Source: Acidobacteria subdivision 2 bacterium RH1 MAG20
Lineage (GTDB): Bacteria; Acidobacteriota; Terriglobia; Terriglobales; Acidobacteriaceae
Reading direction: 5' to 3'
DNA: 33,583 bases
Assembly: GCA_002197545.1 (NCBI GenBank)
Contig: NFUO01000139.1
Location: 1-33,583, forward strand
Part shown: piece by piece, positions 26,151-33,583 of the stretch
Layout: each line of letters opens with the position of its first letter
Numbering within the stretch: position 1 is the first letter of the stretch
Position numbers and translations under genes: made by a program
Notes under the pieces: generated by a model
What the model was told of the DNA's origin: nothing
Seen by the model: the letters and a program-made list of their open reading frames with translations, nothing else
Database searches by the model: none

Positions 26151-27308
26151 TTAGACCATGCGTTGCACATGCAGGGCGATGACAAGATCTTCCTGGGCGG
26201 GAACGGCGAAGACCGCCGTCTTAGAGTCAGATGCACTAATCCGGCGAACACCATCACTCCTTGCCTCATTGAGCGAAGAATTGATCGAAACTCCACTCCC
26301 AGACAGTACTTCGACGCGGGTCGCGGCATCATGCTCCCCAATCCCACCTGTAAACACAATCGCGTCCAGGCCGCCCATCAGCCAATCGAAACCGCCAATC
26401 GTCTTCCGAATGCCGCGCGTGAACACCTTCAGCGCCAGCGTCGCCTGCGCATTGCCCTCTTTCGCGGCCTTGCGCACAGCCTTCATATCATTCTGCAAGC
26501 CGGTAAGTGCCACCATGCCGGCGTCATGATTCAGTATTTTCTCCAACCTGCCCGGCCCGTCAGTGCCTTCTTGCTGCCGCAGCAAATACAACAATAACCC
26601 GGGATCCAGATCGCCCGGCCGCGTCCCCATCACCACCCCGCCGGTGGGCGTAAGTCCCATCGTCGTATCGACAGACTCACCATTCACCACCGCCGTCACG
26701 CTACACCCACTTCCAAGGTGGGCAATCACCATTCGCCGCGGCAACGGACCCAAATTTCGTATCTGCCTCACTACCGATTCGCAACTCAACCCATGGAATC
26801 CATAACGCTTCACGCCCCGTTCGCGATACTTCGCGGGAATCGCATACGTGAACGCCTCTTCTGGCATCGTCTGGTGAAATACCGTATCGAAGCACGCAAA
26901 ATGGGGTACATTCGGCATCCGCCGCATTGTTTCGCGAATAATCCCTATCGCCTCCGGATCATGCAGAGGCGCAAAACTCGCCGCCGCCTCGAGCTTCTTC
27001 AGAATTTCGTCCGTGATGCGCACATGGTTTTGGATTTCCGCTCCGGGATGCACCACCCGGTAACCAACTGCACCTACTGGCACCCCGGCATCTCGAACAG
27101 CATCAAGCACGATGCCAATGGCTCCAGCAGGAGTATCAGCCCCTTTGACCGTCCGCTTTTCCTGAAAAATCGACAGTATGGCTCCCGCCGTCTCCGTCCC
27201 ACTGAGTTCTCCGTCAAGAAAAAGGCTCGGCTCGGAGCCCTCTTCTGCCCAAGCGAAGATAGAAAATTTGATCGACGAAGATCCGCCATTGAGGACGAGA
27301 AGGTTCAA
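26151..27308 (-). CDS. ackA: Acetate kinase
   Basis: 385-residue ASKHA-fold kinase converting acetyl phosphate and ADP to acetate and ATP. Conserved parts: N-terminal NGGSSSIKF (7-15, normally NxGSSS), R84 in GYRVVHPG, D141 in CFDTVFH, H172 in YGFHGLS, H197 in HLGSGCSV, a [18 protein letters not shown] segment, and FTGGIGEH near the C-terminus. Length is slightly below the usual 395-400. It precedes xfp in a two-gene leftward operon. Its upstream region is a decayed P-type ATPase fragment, so any promoter must lie within about 100 bp of it or inside that remnant. Confidence 0.95.
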   Translation of the reverse strand: MNLLVLNGGSSSIKFSIFAWAEEGSEPSLFLDGELSGTETAGAILSIFQEKRTVKGADTPAGAIGIVLDAVRDAGVPVGAVGYRVVHPGAEIQNHVRITDEILKKLEAAASFAPLHDPEAIGIIRETMRRMPNVPHFACFDTVFHQTMPEEAFTYAIPAKYRERGVKRYGFHGLSCESVVRQIRNLGPLPRRMVIAHLGSGCSVTAVVNGESVDTTMGLTPTGGVVMGTRPGDLDPGLLLYLLRQQEGTDGPGRLEKILNHDAGMVALTGLQNDMKAVRKAAKEGNAQATLALKVFTRGIRKTIGGFDWLMGGLDAIVFTGGIGEHDAATRVEVLSGSGVSINSSLNEARSDGVRRISASDSKTAVFAVPAQEDLVIALHVQRMV

Positions 27309-27353
27309 GAGACCGCCTTAGGTGCAGCTTACTCTAAGCGGAGTCGTTGGTCT

Positions 27354-27540
27354 TCCGGCCATCTGCAGCTAGTCGGGCTCATTCTCCCCCAGTGACCTAC
27401 CTCGTTTCGATTCTGCTCCTCTCATCCAAGAATTAGGCACACTCGGAGTACGCACGGTCATGGTTACAGGCGACGCGCCAGGAACTGCAGTGATCGTTGC
27501 GAAGGCTGTACGGCTGAGCGGAGCCGTATGTCCTATAACG
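27354..27540 (+). pseudogene. Remnant of a P-type proton ATPase gene
   Basis: One + strand frame reads HLQLVGLILPQ before a stop at 27393-27395; the next frame continues DLPRFDSAPLIQELGTLGVR and TVMVTGDAPGTAVIVAKAV. Together this is the hinge region of a plasma-membrane proton-efflux P-type ATPase (compare the conserved DPPR, VRTVMVTGD). A frameshift and missing ends show it is a decayed fragment. It directly abuts the ackA start on the opposite strand. Confidence 0.7.
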
Positions 27541-27931
27541 TTCGCGAACGTCACCACCTATGGAGTTCCCGGCCAGGTATATGGGTCATCGCGGCGTTGC
27601 CTCTGAATGGTCGACAGCTCAGAGCGACTAGCTCAGATGCTGAAGGCTTCCCCATTACTTCATATGGTTCTGGCGGATCACGAGCTATTCAGAAGTTGAC
27701 TCAACTGGTGATAACAGGGCAACGCGCTCATTGAACTGGGAGAGCGGACTTTGGATCATTAGTCCTGCGAAACGCGCATCTCGGAATCCATCACTCGTGA
27801 TCAAACCATGAGCAGTGGTTTCGATGGGAGAGTCGTTCGTCAGGAACAACTGAAATTCAGAGCAGATGGTGTTTCGTTGTGCAACCCCCACACGAACTGC
27901 CAGGGATCGGCTTCGGGATCAAGGAGGTAGT
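27541..27931. other. Intergenic stretch between accessory and backbone genes
   Basis: No gene, repeat or strong hairpin recognised. The end of the stretch carries a strong AAGGAGG Shine-Dalgarno (27921-27927) for the following gene. Confidence 0.4.
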
Positions 27932-28249
27932 ATGGAGCGGAAAAAGGTAAAGTCAATTTCTGAATCAACCGAACATCTCTCCCGTTCATCCTCCGCGCGC
28001 CAGAAAGCCGCTCGTGACTTCCTCTATGAAGAAGCGCGAGGCAAAACCGTCGATTTCGTCCGCTATGCAGATCGGCGGGATGGCTCGCCTGCATTTGAAA
28101 TCCGATTCGCGGATGGCACTTTCCTTTTCATCGAACCTGTCCCTCAAATTCAGTTTCATGTGCGCTATCTGAAGGTTCGCGCCGGGAACGTCCGGACAAT
28201 TCGAGATTACGGACTGGTACAGGAGCTCATCCGCAGTTCAGAAGGGTGA
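27932..28249 (+). CDS. Conserved small protein of unknown function
   Basis: 105 residues from ATG 27932, behind AAGGAGG. The N-terminus is Ser/Lys-rich and basic. The middle (FADGTFLFIEPVPQIQFHVRYLKV) suggests a small beta domain. The C-terminus ends with RTIRDYGLVQELIRSSEG. It starts the resumed backbone and lies 50 bp before the AAA ATPase gene, so the two may be cotranscribed. No family recognised. Confidence 0.55.
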   Translation: MERKKVKSISESTEHLSRSSSARQKAARDFLYEEARGKTVDFVRYADRRDGSPAFEIRFADGTFLFIEPVPQIQFHVRYLKVRAGNVRTIRDYGLVQELIRSSEG

Positions 28250-28299
28250 ACCCTCTTTAGCGGCGTAACACTTCAACCCTTACCTTTCAAGGACATTCC

Positions 28300-29313
28300 A
28301 TGAAACCCTCTAAGCTCTATGAAGCGCTTCATGCGCTCATTGGCGAGCGCGTGCCCCTGCATATCTGGGGACCATGCGGCGTCGGCAAATCCCAGATCGT
28401 CGGGCAAGTCGCCGCCGATCTCGACTACAACTTTCTCGATGTTCGGGCCGTGCAACTCGATCCGGTCGACCTGCGCGGTCTGCCTCGCATTGCGTCGGAC
28501 CAGACCGAATGGGTGCCCCCGAAGTTTCTACCCACCGCAGGGAAGGGCATCCTGTTTCTCGATGAACTGACCTCGGCACCGCAGATGACGCAGGCGGGAT
28601 GTTATCAACTCGTTCTCGATCGTAAGCTCGGCGAGTACGTGCTGCCCGATGGATGGGTCGTCATCGCCGCCGGCAATCCGGCCTCGGAGCGTGGCGTCCA
28701 TTTTGCGATGCCGCGTCCGCTGCGCAACCGTTTTGTGCATCTTGAGCTTGAGGCCGACCTGGACGATTGGTGCAAGTGGGCGATCAAGGCCCGCATCCGT
28801 CCTGAGATCATCGCCTTTTTACGGTTCAAGCCGGACCTGTTGCATGCGGCCGACACGACGGCCGACGCCAACGCATGGCCCACTCCACGATCCTGGGAGA
28901 TGGCCTCAAATGTCCTGTGCGGTGTCGCCAAACGTCGGAACGCGGTCCTGCTCTCCGGCACCAGCGAGTTCGAGGCGCAGTTGCTCGATGGGACAGTAGG
29001 CGAAGGAGCGGCCTCGGAACTTATCGGGTTCCTCCGTCAGTTCCGTCAGTTGCCGTCCATCGATGAGATCCTTCTCAATCCCGCGACGGCTCCCGTACCC
29101 ACAGAGACCTCTGCACAGATTGCGGTCGCCACGGCGCTCGGCCGTGTTATGACGGACAACTCCATCGGCAGAGGACTTACCTATCTCGACCGCATGCCGA
29201 CCGAGATGCGGGTCATGGCCGTCCGAGACGCGGCTGCACGAGAGGTCGCCATCACCCACACGCCGGAGTTCATCCAGTTCGGCGTGGAATACCGGGAGTT
29301 ATGTGGTGTTTAA
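28300..29313 (+). CDS. MoxR-like AAA+ ATPase, last residues changed by the RIT element
   Basis: 337 residues. Walker A GPCGVGKS at 24-31, Walker B GILFLDE at 83-89, sensor-1 AAGNP at 123-127 and an arginine-finger region RPLRNRF at 139-145 show a MoxR/CbbQ-type AAA+ chaperone. Such ATPases usually remodel a partner with a VWA domain; here the next backbone gene is a DUF3150 protein. The final codons (LCGV plus TAA) lie in the RIT left end. Without it, the gene would end EYREVLQ with TGA overlapping the DUF3150 ATG, so insertion likely left activity intact but broke coupling. Confidence 0.85.
   Translation: MKPSKLYEALHALIGERVPLHIWGPCGVGKSQIVGQVAADLDYNFLDVRAVQLDPVDLRGLPRIASDQTEWVPPKFLPTAGKGILFLDELTSAPQMTQAGCYQLVLDRKLGEYVLPDGWVVIAAGNPASERGVHFAMPRPLRNRFVHLELEADLDDWCKWAIKARIRPEIIAFLRFKPDLLHAADTTADANAWPTPRSWEMASNVLCGVAKRRNAVLLSGTSEFEAQLLDGTVGEGAASELIGFLRQFRQLPSIDEILLNPATAPVPTETSAQIAVATALGRVMTDNSIGRGLTYLDRMPTEMRVMAVRDAAAREVAITHTPEFIQFGVEYRELCGV
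29293..29298. repeat. Left direct repeat CGGGAG at the RIT element
   Basis: CGGGAG lies directly outside the left tip and again outside the right tip at 32821-32826. Removing the element and one copy restores the overlapping ATPase-DUF3150 gene junction. Confidence 0.7.
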
Positions 29314-29382
29314 AGTTATGTTGCGTAGCAGTGTCAATGCACAGTACTCATGCGGTCATGAAGCACTGCTGACGCAACATAA
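29299..29382. repeat. RIT left end with recombinase-type motifs
   Basis: Starts TTATGTGGTG, then GTTATGTTGCG (29315-29325) and the inverted CGCAACATAA (29373-29382). The latter two extend into a longer interrupted palindrome: TTATGTTGCG plus TAGCAGTG faces CACTGCT plus CGCAACATAA with one extra base. It may act as recombinase binding sites or a terminator for the converging genes. Confidence 0.65.
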
Positions 29383-29386
29383 GTAA

Positions 29387-30394
29387 TCAGAGAGAACGGA
29401 GGAAAGCCATCAGAGATGGATTATCTTTCCAGGGCCGTTTAGATACAGGGTTGGAATGGAGAGCGTTGGTCTTTTCCAGCATCTGAGCCTTGCGTTCGAG
29501 ATCGATCTCGACATAGATGTTGGTGGTGTCGATAGAGACATGACCGAGCCATGCACGAATAGTGTTGATGTCCACGCCGGCACGTAGTAGGTGCGTAGCG
29601 GTGGTGTGGCGGATGGTGTGGGGGCTAATGCATTTGTTGGCCAAAGATGGGCAAGGAGCCATGGCCTTGCGAACATATTTCTTGATGAGGCGATGAACAC
29701 CGTGACGGGTAATAGCCTGCCCATGACGGTTTACGAAGACCGGCTCGTCAGACGAACGGTTGCGGGTGAGCGAAAGTAATTCCGCTGCTGTGGCAGCCCA
29801 TAAGGGACAACGACGGGTTTTGCCGCCCTTACCGAATATTTCGACATGGCTCATAGCGTTGGGCCTGAGATTTAGTTTGTTGATCGGCAGGCTTGATGCT
29901 TCTGAGACGCGGGCACCGGAATTGTAGAGAAAGAGGAGCAATGTGTAATCACGCCGACCCAGTACCGTGTTACGATCCGGAGCGGCTAATAGTGCATCCA
30001 TTTGGGGCTTTTCAAGGTAATTGAGTTGAGGACGATGAAAACGCTTGAAAGGCACTGCACGAATCGTAGCGCACCATGCGACATGCTCAGGGCTGTGCTC
30101 AGCCACGAAGCGAGCCATCGCATGAATAGCGGCCAAGCGTTGATTGCGTGTGCGGATTTTACAGTGACGCTCATGTTCAAGGTGGTCGAGGAAGGCCTTC
30201 AAAACACCGCTGGAGAGATCAGCGATACAAAGATGGTCAATGGGGTGTTGGCTATGAATGCTGATCCATGGAAGTAAAATGGACAAAGTGTCACGATAGC
30301 TGCGTTGCGTGTTCTTGGAGAGGTTTCGCTCCGCGATCACATGCTCCAGAAGAAAGCGCCGTACCCAACTGCCAAGCAAGTTCGCACTAGTCAA
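29387..30394 (-). CDS. Tyrosine recombinase, third gene of the RIT trio (TTG start)
   Basis: 335 residues. Catalytic set R162 (NSGARVSEASSL), K192 (GKGGKTRR), H259/R262 (SPHTIRHTTATHLL), H285 (LGHVSID) and Y294 (TTNIYVE) is complete, as in XerC/D-type recombinases, with an N-terminal SAM-like core-binding domain (about 10-115). The start is TTG at 30394, behind GGAGGTGA and overlapping the upstream gene by 8 bp, so translation is probably coupled. RIT proteins are thought to act together on the element ends. Confidence 0.85.
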   Translation of the reverse strand: MTSANLLGSWVRRFLLEHVIAERNLSKNTQRSYRDTLSILLPWISIHSQHPIDHLCIADLSSGVLKAFLDHLEHERHCKIRTRNQRLAAIHAMARFVAEHSPEHVAWCATIRAVPFKRFHRPQLNYLEKPQMDALLAAPDRNTVLGRRDYTLLLFLYNSGARVSEASSLPINKLNLRPNAMSHVEIFGKGGKTRRCPLWAATAAELLSLTRNRSSDEPVFVNRHGQAITRHGVHRLIKKYVRKAMAPCPSLANKCISPHTIRHTTATHLLRAGVDINTIRAWLGHVSIDTTNIYVEIDLERKAQMLEKTNALHSNPVSKRPWKDNPSLMAFLRSL

Positions 30395-31328
30395 GGCTCA
30401 CCTCCGGTCGAGCGTAGCGCTCGAAGCAAAGGCTGGCCTCTGTGAGTAGTTCTGTTGCCATCGTCAAGTAGTGCGCAGTGTCCTGAATACTGCCATGTCC
30501 AAGGTAGGTTGTGAGGTGGGGCAGTAAACGCTGCACGTTCTTACCCTCTCGATACCACGTAACGATCCGTACCAGGGCAAAGCTGTGACGAAAATCATGA
30601 AGTCGCGGCTGGTATCTCGCCTCCCTGGAACGATGGACCCCGGCTTCTTCGCGCAACTTCTGGAAAACATCTTCGGCAGTATTGCGAGTGATCCTCTGAA
30701 GCTTTACTGTTCCCAGCAGTGGTGTGTTCTCTGTGTGATGGACCGATGGCCACTGCTGATCGATATAGGCTTCTAAGACGCGCCGCAAGTCAGGTCCAAC
30801 GGGAACGAGGCGGCTCTTAAAGAACTTGGTCTCGCGAATAGTGAGCACCCCAGAATTGCGATCAAAATCTTCAAGATTCAACCGCAACGCTTCACTGATC
30901 CGGAGGCCGGTTCCATAAAGTAACAACAAGAGCGTACGGATGGTATTGGGTGTAAGAAACCACGTGTATCGATGGCGCGAGTCGGCAGCATCAATCAACT
31001 TGCGCATATCGTCGTTGGTGTAGATGTAGGGTTGAAACTGCTCTGGTAATTGTGGTTTGCTGCGTGGTAGAGGGCTGTTCTGAACGTAATGATGAGCCTG
31101 CGCATAACGGTAGAACGTTGCCAGAGTCTGATACTTGTAAAACCAGTTAGCAGTCACTGGACCGCTGCCGTCCAAGAAGCGTCGAACAGCGCACGGGTTT
31201 ACTTGCTTTATATCGCCGTCGCCTACGCTCTTCACAAAGGCACGTAGCTTGACAGCCTTTGACTTGAAGTCCTTTCCGAGAGAACGCTTATATGCAATGT
31301 AGGACTCAACGACCTGTGACAGTGTCAT
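30387..31328 (-). CDS. Tyrosine recombinase, second gene of the RIT trio
   Basis: 313 residues from ATG 31328, which forms an ATGA overlap with the upstream recombinase and has GGAGG before it. The catalytic set R143 (GTGLRISEAL), K168/K171 in the beta-hairpin, H244/R247 (LHDFRHSF), H278 (LGHGS) and Y287 (TAHYLTM) is complete. The frame is open further upstream, but only inside the neighbouring gene. N-terminal core-binding domain about residues 4-90. Confidence 0.85.
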   Translation of the reverse strand: MTLSQVVESYIAYKRSLGKDFKSKAVKLRAFVKSVGDGDIKQVNPCAVRRFLDGSGPVTANWFYKYQTLATFYRYAQAHHYVQNSPLPRSKPQLPEQFQPYIYTNDDMRKLIDAADSRHRYTWFLTPNTIRTLLLLLYGTGLRISEALRLNLEDFDRNSGVLTIRETKFFKSRLVPVGPDLRRVLEAYIDQQWPSVHHTENTPLLGTVKLQRITRNTAEDVFQKLREEAGVHRSREARYQPRLHDFRHSFALVRIVTWYREGKNVQRLLPHLTTYLGHGSIQDTAHYLTMATELLTEASLCFERYARPEVSLD

Positions 31329-32665
31329 AGTAGTCCTCCAAGGCTGATCGCAGCTACGGCCTGAAGCGCTTCGATGCTGCCTCTGGGATAGATCGGTGTG
31401 GCAATATGAGCACTGTGCTCGGTATGGGTAACCAGGCCACTTAGATCGAGCTGACCAACTTCTTGCAACGCGACCAGGTTGGTCTTGGCATATATCTGTG
31501 TAGATTCCAAGGAGACGTGGCCGAGATGTTCGGCAATATCCTTGAGCGTGAATCTTTCCGCCAACAAATGGGTGGCGCAGGAATGCCGAAGAGCATGGGG
31601 CCCATAGCATGGTAGTGTGAGACCCAACTGGAATAAACGATTATGTACCGTAATCGCGAGACAGGTTGCCGTTAACGGTCGAAATGGCTGAATGAGTGTG
31701 ACGAACACCTCACGATACGAACATCGTGGACGCACTTCGCGAAGGTACCGCAGGATTGCATCGCCCACATTGCGGAGCAAAGGATAATGTTGAGTTTTGC
31801 GCTGCTTAGTACAGCGAACATGCATCACTTCCTGTTCCCAGTCAATGTCGTCCAGACAGAGATGGCGCACTTCACTGCTGCGAAACCCATAAACTGCCAG
31901 CAGTAATAACATGGCGTGGTCGCGAATGTCGTTCGGAGTGTCACCAGAAGATGCAACTAGAAGGCGCTGCACATCACTCCACAGCGGTCCTCGTGGTAAC
32001 CGTTCGAGTTTATAAATACGAGGCGCATCGATGGTGTTGGCAAGGCCCTGAACACACCAATTCATCGATTGAGCAAAACGAATAAAGTTGCGCAGTGCCT
32101 TGACATGAATAGAAATAGTTGTCCGCTTCCATCGCCGTTGTGCGGCCTGCCAAACAAAGTAACGAGATATATCCTCGGGAGTTATCTTGCGCAGTGTCTT
32201 TACTTGGTCTGCAGCCCAGTTAAGGAATGGGCGCAAGTGTGTCTTATGCATTTTTAAGGAAGCATCTGCTAGACCGCGCTCTTGTTGTTCGAAATGAAGG
32301 AACGCATCCTGCTCAGTGGTGAACGGAAGTTGGGACTCCGGTTTCTGTAAACGACCCAGCATGCGCAGCCAGTTTGTCGCGTGAAATACAAACTTTGTTT
32401 CTATGCGATGCCGACTGGCACGGCAGCGAACAAGCGTGGCACTCCACTGTCTGGCAGCAGCTTCAATTTGGGTGGGCGTAACTGACGGGAGACTGAGCGG
32501 AAGTTGCTCCGCCATATGGTAGAGCAGATTTGCAATTTGTCTCAAGGTCGGCAGAGAGCGGCCTTCTTCCATCAGCAACGTCAGATAGCGTTCTCGTTCT
32601 TTTGCATATGGACCGTTGCGGTGGCGGCTGAGATTAGATCGACGGAATAGAATTCTCTCGAACAT
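31325..32665 (-). CDS. Tyrosine recombinase, first gene of the RIT trio
   Basis: 446 residues from ATG 32665, with GAGGAG just upstream. It is longer than its partners because of an extra N-terminal region (about 100 residues) and a C-terminal extension after the tyrosine. Catalytic residues: R262 (GFRSSEVRHL), lysine in the TKQRK hairpin (287-290), H357/R360 (PHALRHSCATHLL), H383 (LGHVSLES) and Y392 (QIYAKTN). It begins about 45 bp inside the right-end motif array, so the promoter probably lies among the repeats and may be repressed by recombinase binding. Confidence 0.85.
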   Translation of the reverse strand: MFERILFRRSNLSRHRNGPYAKERERYLTLLMEEGRSLPTLRQIANLLYHMAEQLPLSLPSVTPTQIEAAARQWSATLVRCRASRHRIETKFVFHATNWLRMLGRLQKPESQLPFTTEQDAFLHFEQQERGLADASLKMHKTHLRPFLNWAADQVKTLRKITPEDISRYFVWQAAQRRWKRTTISIHVKALRNFIRFAQSMNWCVQGLANTIDAPRIYKLERLPRGPLWSDVQRLLVASSGDTPNDIRDHAMLLLLAVYGFRSSEVRHLCLDDIDWEQEVMHVRCTKQRKTQHYPLLRNVGDAILRYLREVRPRCSYREVFVTLIQPFRPLTATCLAITVHNRLFQLGLTLPCYGPHALRHSCATHLLAERFTLKDIAEHLGHVSLESTQIYAKTNLVALQEVGQLDLSGLVTHTEHSAHIATPIYPRGSIEALQAVAAISLGGLL

Positions 32666-32710
32666 GGTGAATCTCCTCTGAAAGTGGTGATTCCCCAAGT
32701 ATCGAGTTCA

Positions 32711-32820
32711 GTTATGTTGCGAGCAAAATGCCACCAGATCAATAGGAGAGCTTGTGGTCGCCTTCTACACAACATAACTTCAAAAGCAACATAACTCCCT
32801 TTATGTTGCTCACCACATAA
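32711..32820. repeat. RIT right end with five GTTATGTTGC-type motifs
   Basis: Motifs: GTTATGTTGCG (32711-32721), inverted CACAACATAAC (32768-32778), inverted GCAACATAAC (32786-32795), TTATGTTGCT (32801-32810) and terminal CACCACATAA (32811-32820). The last two form an inverted pair that could be the crossover site. Motif number and spacing differ from the left end. Confidence 0.65.
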
Positions 32821-32826
32821 CGGGAG
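32821..32826. repeat. Right direct repeat CGGGAG at the RIT element
   Basis: Second copy of CGGGAG, outside the right tip. It also belongs to the GGGAGG Shine-Dalgarno of the DUF3150 gene. Confidence 0.7.
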
Positions 32827-32834
32827 GTACTGCA

Positions 32835-33583
32835 ATGATTACCGAACGCGCTATGCTCGCGGCCGTCCATATCAGCATTTGGACGGCCGTCAAACACGAC
32901 CGGAAGGTCAGCCGCGATGTCGCCGATCAACACGGAGCGCATCAGAGCGCCGGCCGCTACAATAAACAGCTCCTGCGCAGGGCAGACAAGCTGGACGACC
33001 TGCGAACTCTGGCAGGTCAGATACGGCAGCACTTCTACAAGATCACGCTTCCTTGGTCCGACGAGGGCTTTCGTCTGTTGCCGTCGAACTTCTACTTCGA
33101 CCTGATGGAGCGGATGCGGGAGTTCGAGGCGAGCTTTGAGCAGGGAGTTGAGAGCTTTCTTGCCGTCTATCCCCAGTACATCGACCAGGTGCGCCCGGAG
33201 TTGAACGGACTCTTCCGGGAGGAAGACTACCCGGCTGTGGAAAAGCTGAGGAAAAAGTTCGGGGTCAAGCTCGAAGTGCTGCCCATCCCGTCTGGCGCCG
33301 ACTTCCGCGTCCAGATGTCGGCCGAGGAGCAGGCGCGGGTCTCGCGCGAGATCGATGCCAACGTCCGCGAATCGCTGATGCGCGGAACTGAAGACCTCTG
33401 GAGGCGGCTGCGCGAGGTGGTCGCTCACATGGTCGACCGGCTGAACGAGCCGGAGTCGCGCTTCCACGGCTCGCTGGTCACCAATGTTCTGGATCTGGTG
33501 GAGATATTGCCGCGGCTTAACGTCAATGGCGACACAGACCTCAACCGCTTCGCGGATCAGGTCAAGGAGCGGCTTTGCAACTA
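32835..33583 (+). CDS. DUF3150 protein (3' end outside the window)
   Basis: At least 249 residues, open to the window end. The N-terminus MITERAMLAAVHISIWTAVK, then QSAGRYNKQLL, the KITLPWSDEGFRLLP segment (near 69-83) and NGLFREEDYP (near 127-136) are typical of DUF3150 proteins, found beside MoxR-like ATPases on plasmids and integrative elements; function unknown. The ATG follows GGGAGG. Before the RIT insertion it overlapped the ATPase stop as ATGA. The intact SD may let it be expressed from a promoter in the RIT end, but the operon promoter is now 3.5 kb away. Confidence 0.75.
   Translation, partial: MITERAMLAAVHISIWTAVKHDRKVSRDVADQHGAHQSAGRYNKQLLRRADKLDDLRTLAGQIRQHFYKITLPWSDEGFRLLPSNFYFDLMERMREFEASFEQGVESFLAVYPQYIDQVRPELNGLFREEDYPAVEKLRKKFGVKLEVLPIPSGADFRVQMSAEEQARVSREIDANVRESLMRGTEDLWRRLREVVAHMVDRLNEPESRFHGSLVTNVLDLVEILPRLNVNGDTDLNRFADQVKERLCN

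Larger units (their letters stand above)
29299..32820. mobile_element. RIT (recombinase in trio) element, 3522 bp
   Basis: Three overlapping tyrosine recombinase genes on one strand, bounded by perfect 10-bp terminal inverted repeats (TTATGTGGTG at 29299 and CACCACATAA ending 32820) and a CGGGAG direct repeat. Copies of GTTATGTTGC-type motifs sit inside both ends. This is the established layout of RIT elements. All three recombinases keep their catalytic residues, so the element may be active. It carries no cargo. Confidence 0.85.

Noticed and set aside
28242..28257. Small AGGG/CCCT hairpin after the gene at 27932
   Set aside because: Only a 4-bp stem with a short T run; too weak to call a terminator.

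Overview
The window looks like part of a conjugative plasmid or integrative element from a moderately high-G+C Gram-negative soil bacterium. Acidobacteriota (Terriglobia) is my best guess from the PRTRC cassette, the SNF2 helicase/DUF6094 pair and the protein style, but no phylogenetic marker is present and this is inference. No rRNA, tRNA or CRISPR array was seen. The backbone genes run on the + strand with strong Shine-Dalgarno sequences, short overlaps and compact hairpins between genes.

Layout. (1) Positions 268-8840 carry backbone genes: a DUF6094-type methyltransferase, an unknown protein, a SNF2-like helicase, several conserved unknowns, then the PRTRC cassette (protein C, protein F, protein B, ThiF). 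(2) An 8200-bp Tn7-like transposon (8824-17023) sits in the last codons of the PRTRC thiF gene. It has a 5-bp AACGA duplication on both sides and encodes, leftward, a small DUF6788-like protein, a TnsA-TnsB fusion, TnsC and a long TnsD-like TniQ, plus two rightward cargo genes. (3) The PRTRC operon resumes at 17029 with the displaced thiF tail, an unknown gene, PRTRC protein E and another unknown.

(4) Positions 18525-27540 are accessory: a DUF3800 gene framed by 31-bp inverted repeats, an antitoxin/RES toxin pair, a frameshifted SGNH hydrolase gene, a C-terminally damaged cytochrome b561-like gene, a leftward ackA-xfp operon (acetate kinase and phosphoketolase), and a decayed piece of a P-type proton ATPase. 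(5) The backbone returns at 27932 with an unknown gene and a MoxR-like AAA ATPase. (6) A RIT (recombinase in trio) element (29299-32820) with three overlapping tyrosine recombinase genes lies between this ATPase and a DUF3150 gene that runs off the window.

The strongest result is that both large insertions can be undone on paper. Removing the Tn7-like element and one AACGA restores a thiF reading frame ending RKRSRKMAA. Removing the RIT element and one CGGGAG restores an ATPase gene whose TGA overlaps the DUF3150 ATG. In both cases the element supplies a new stop codon, so the host gene loses only a few residues but is cut off from its downstream partners.
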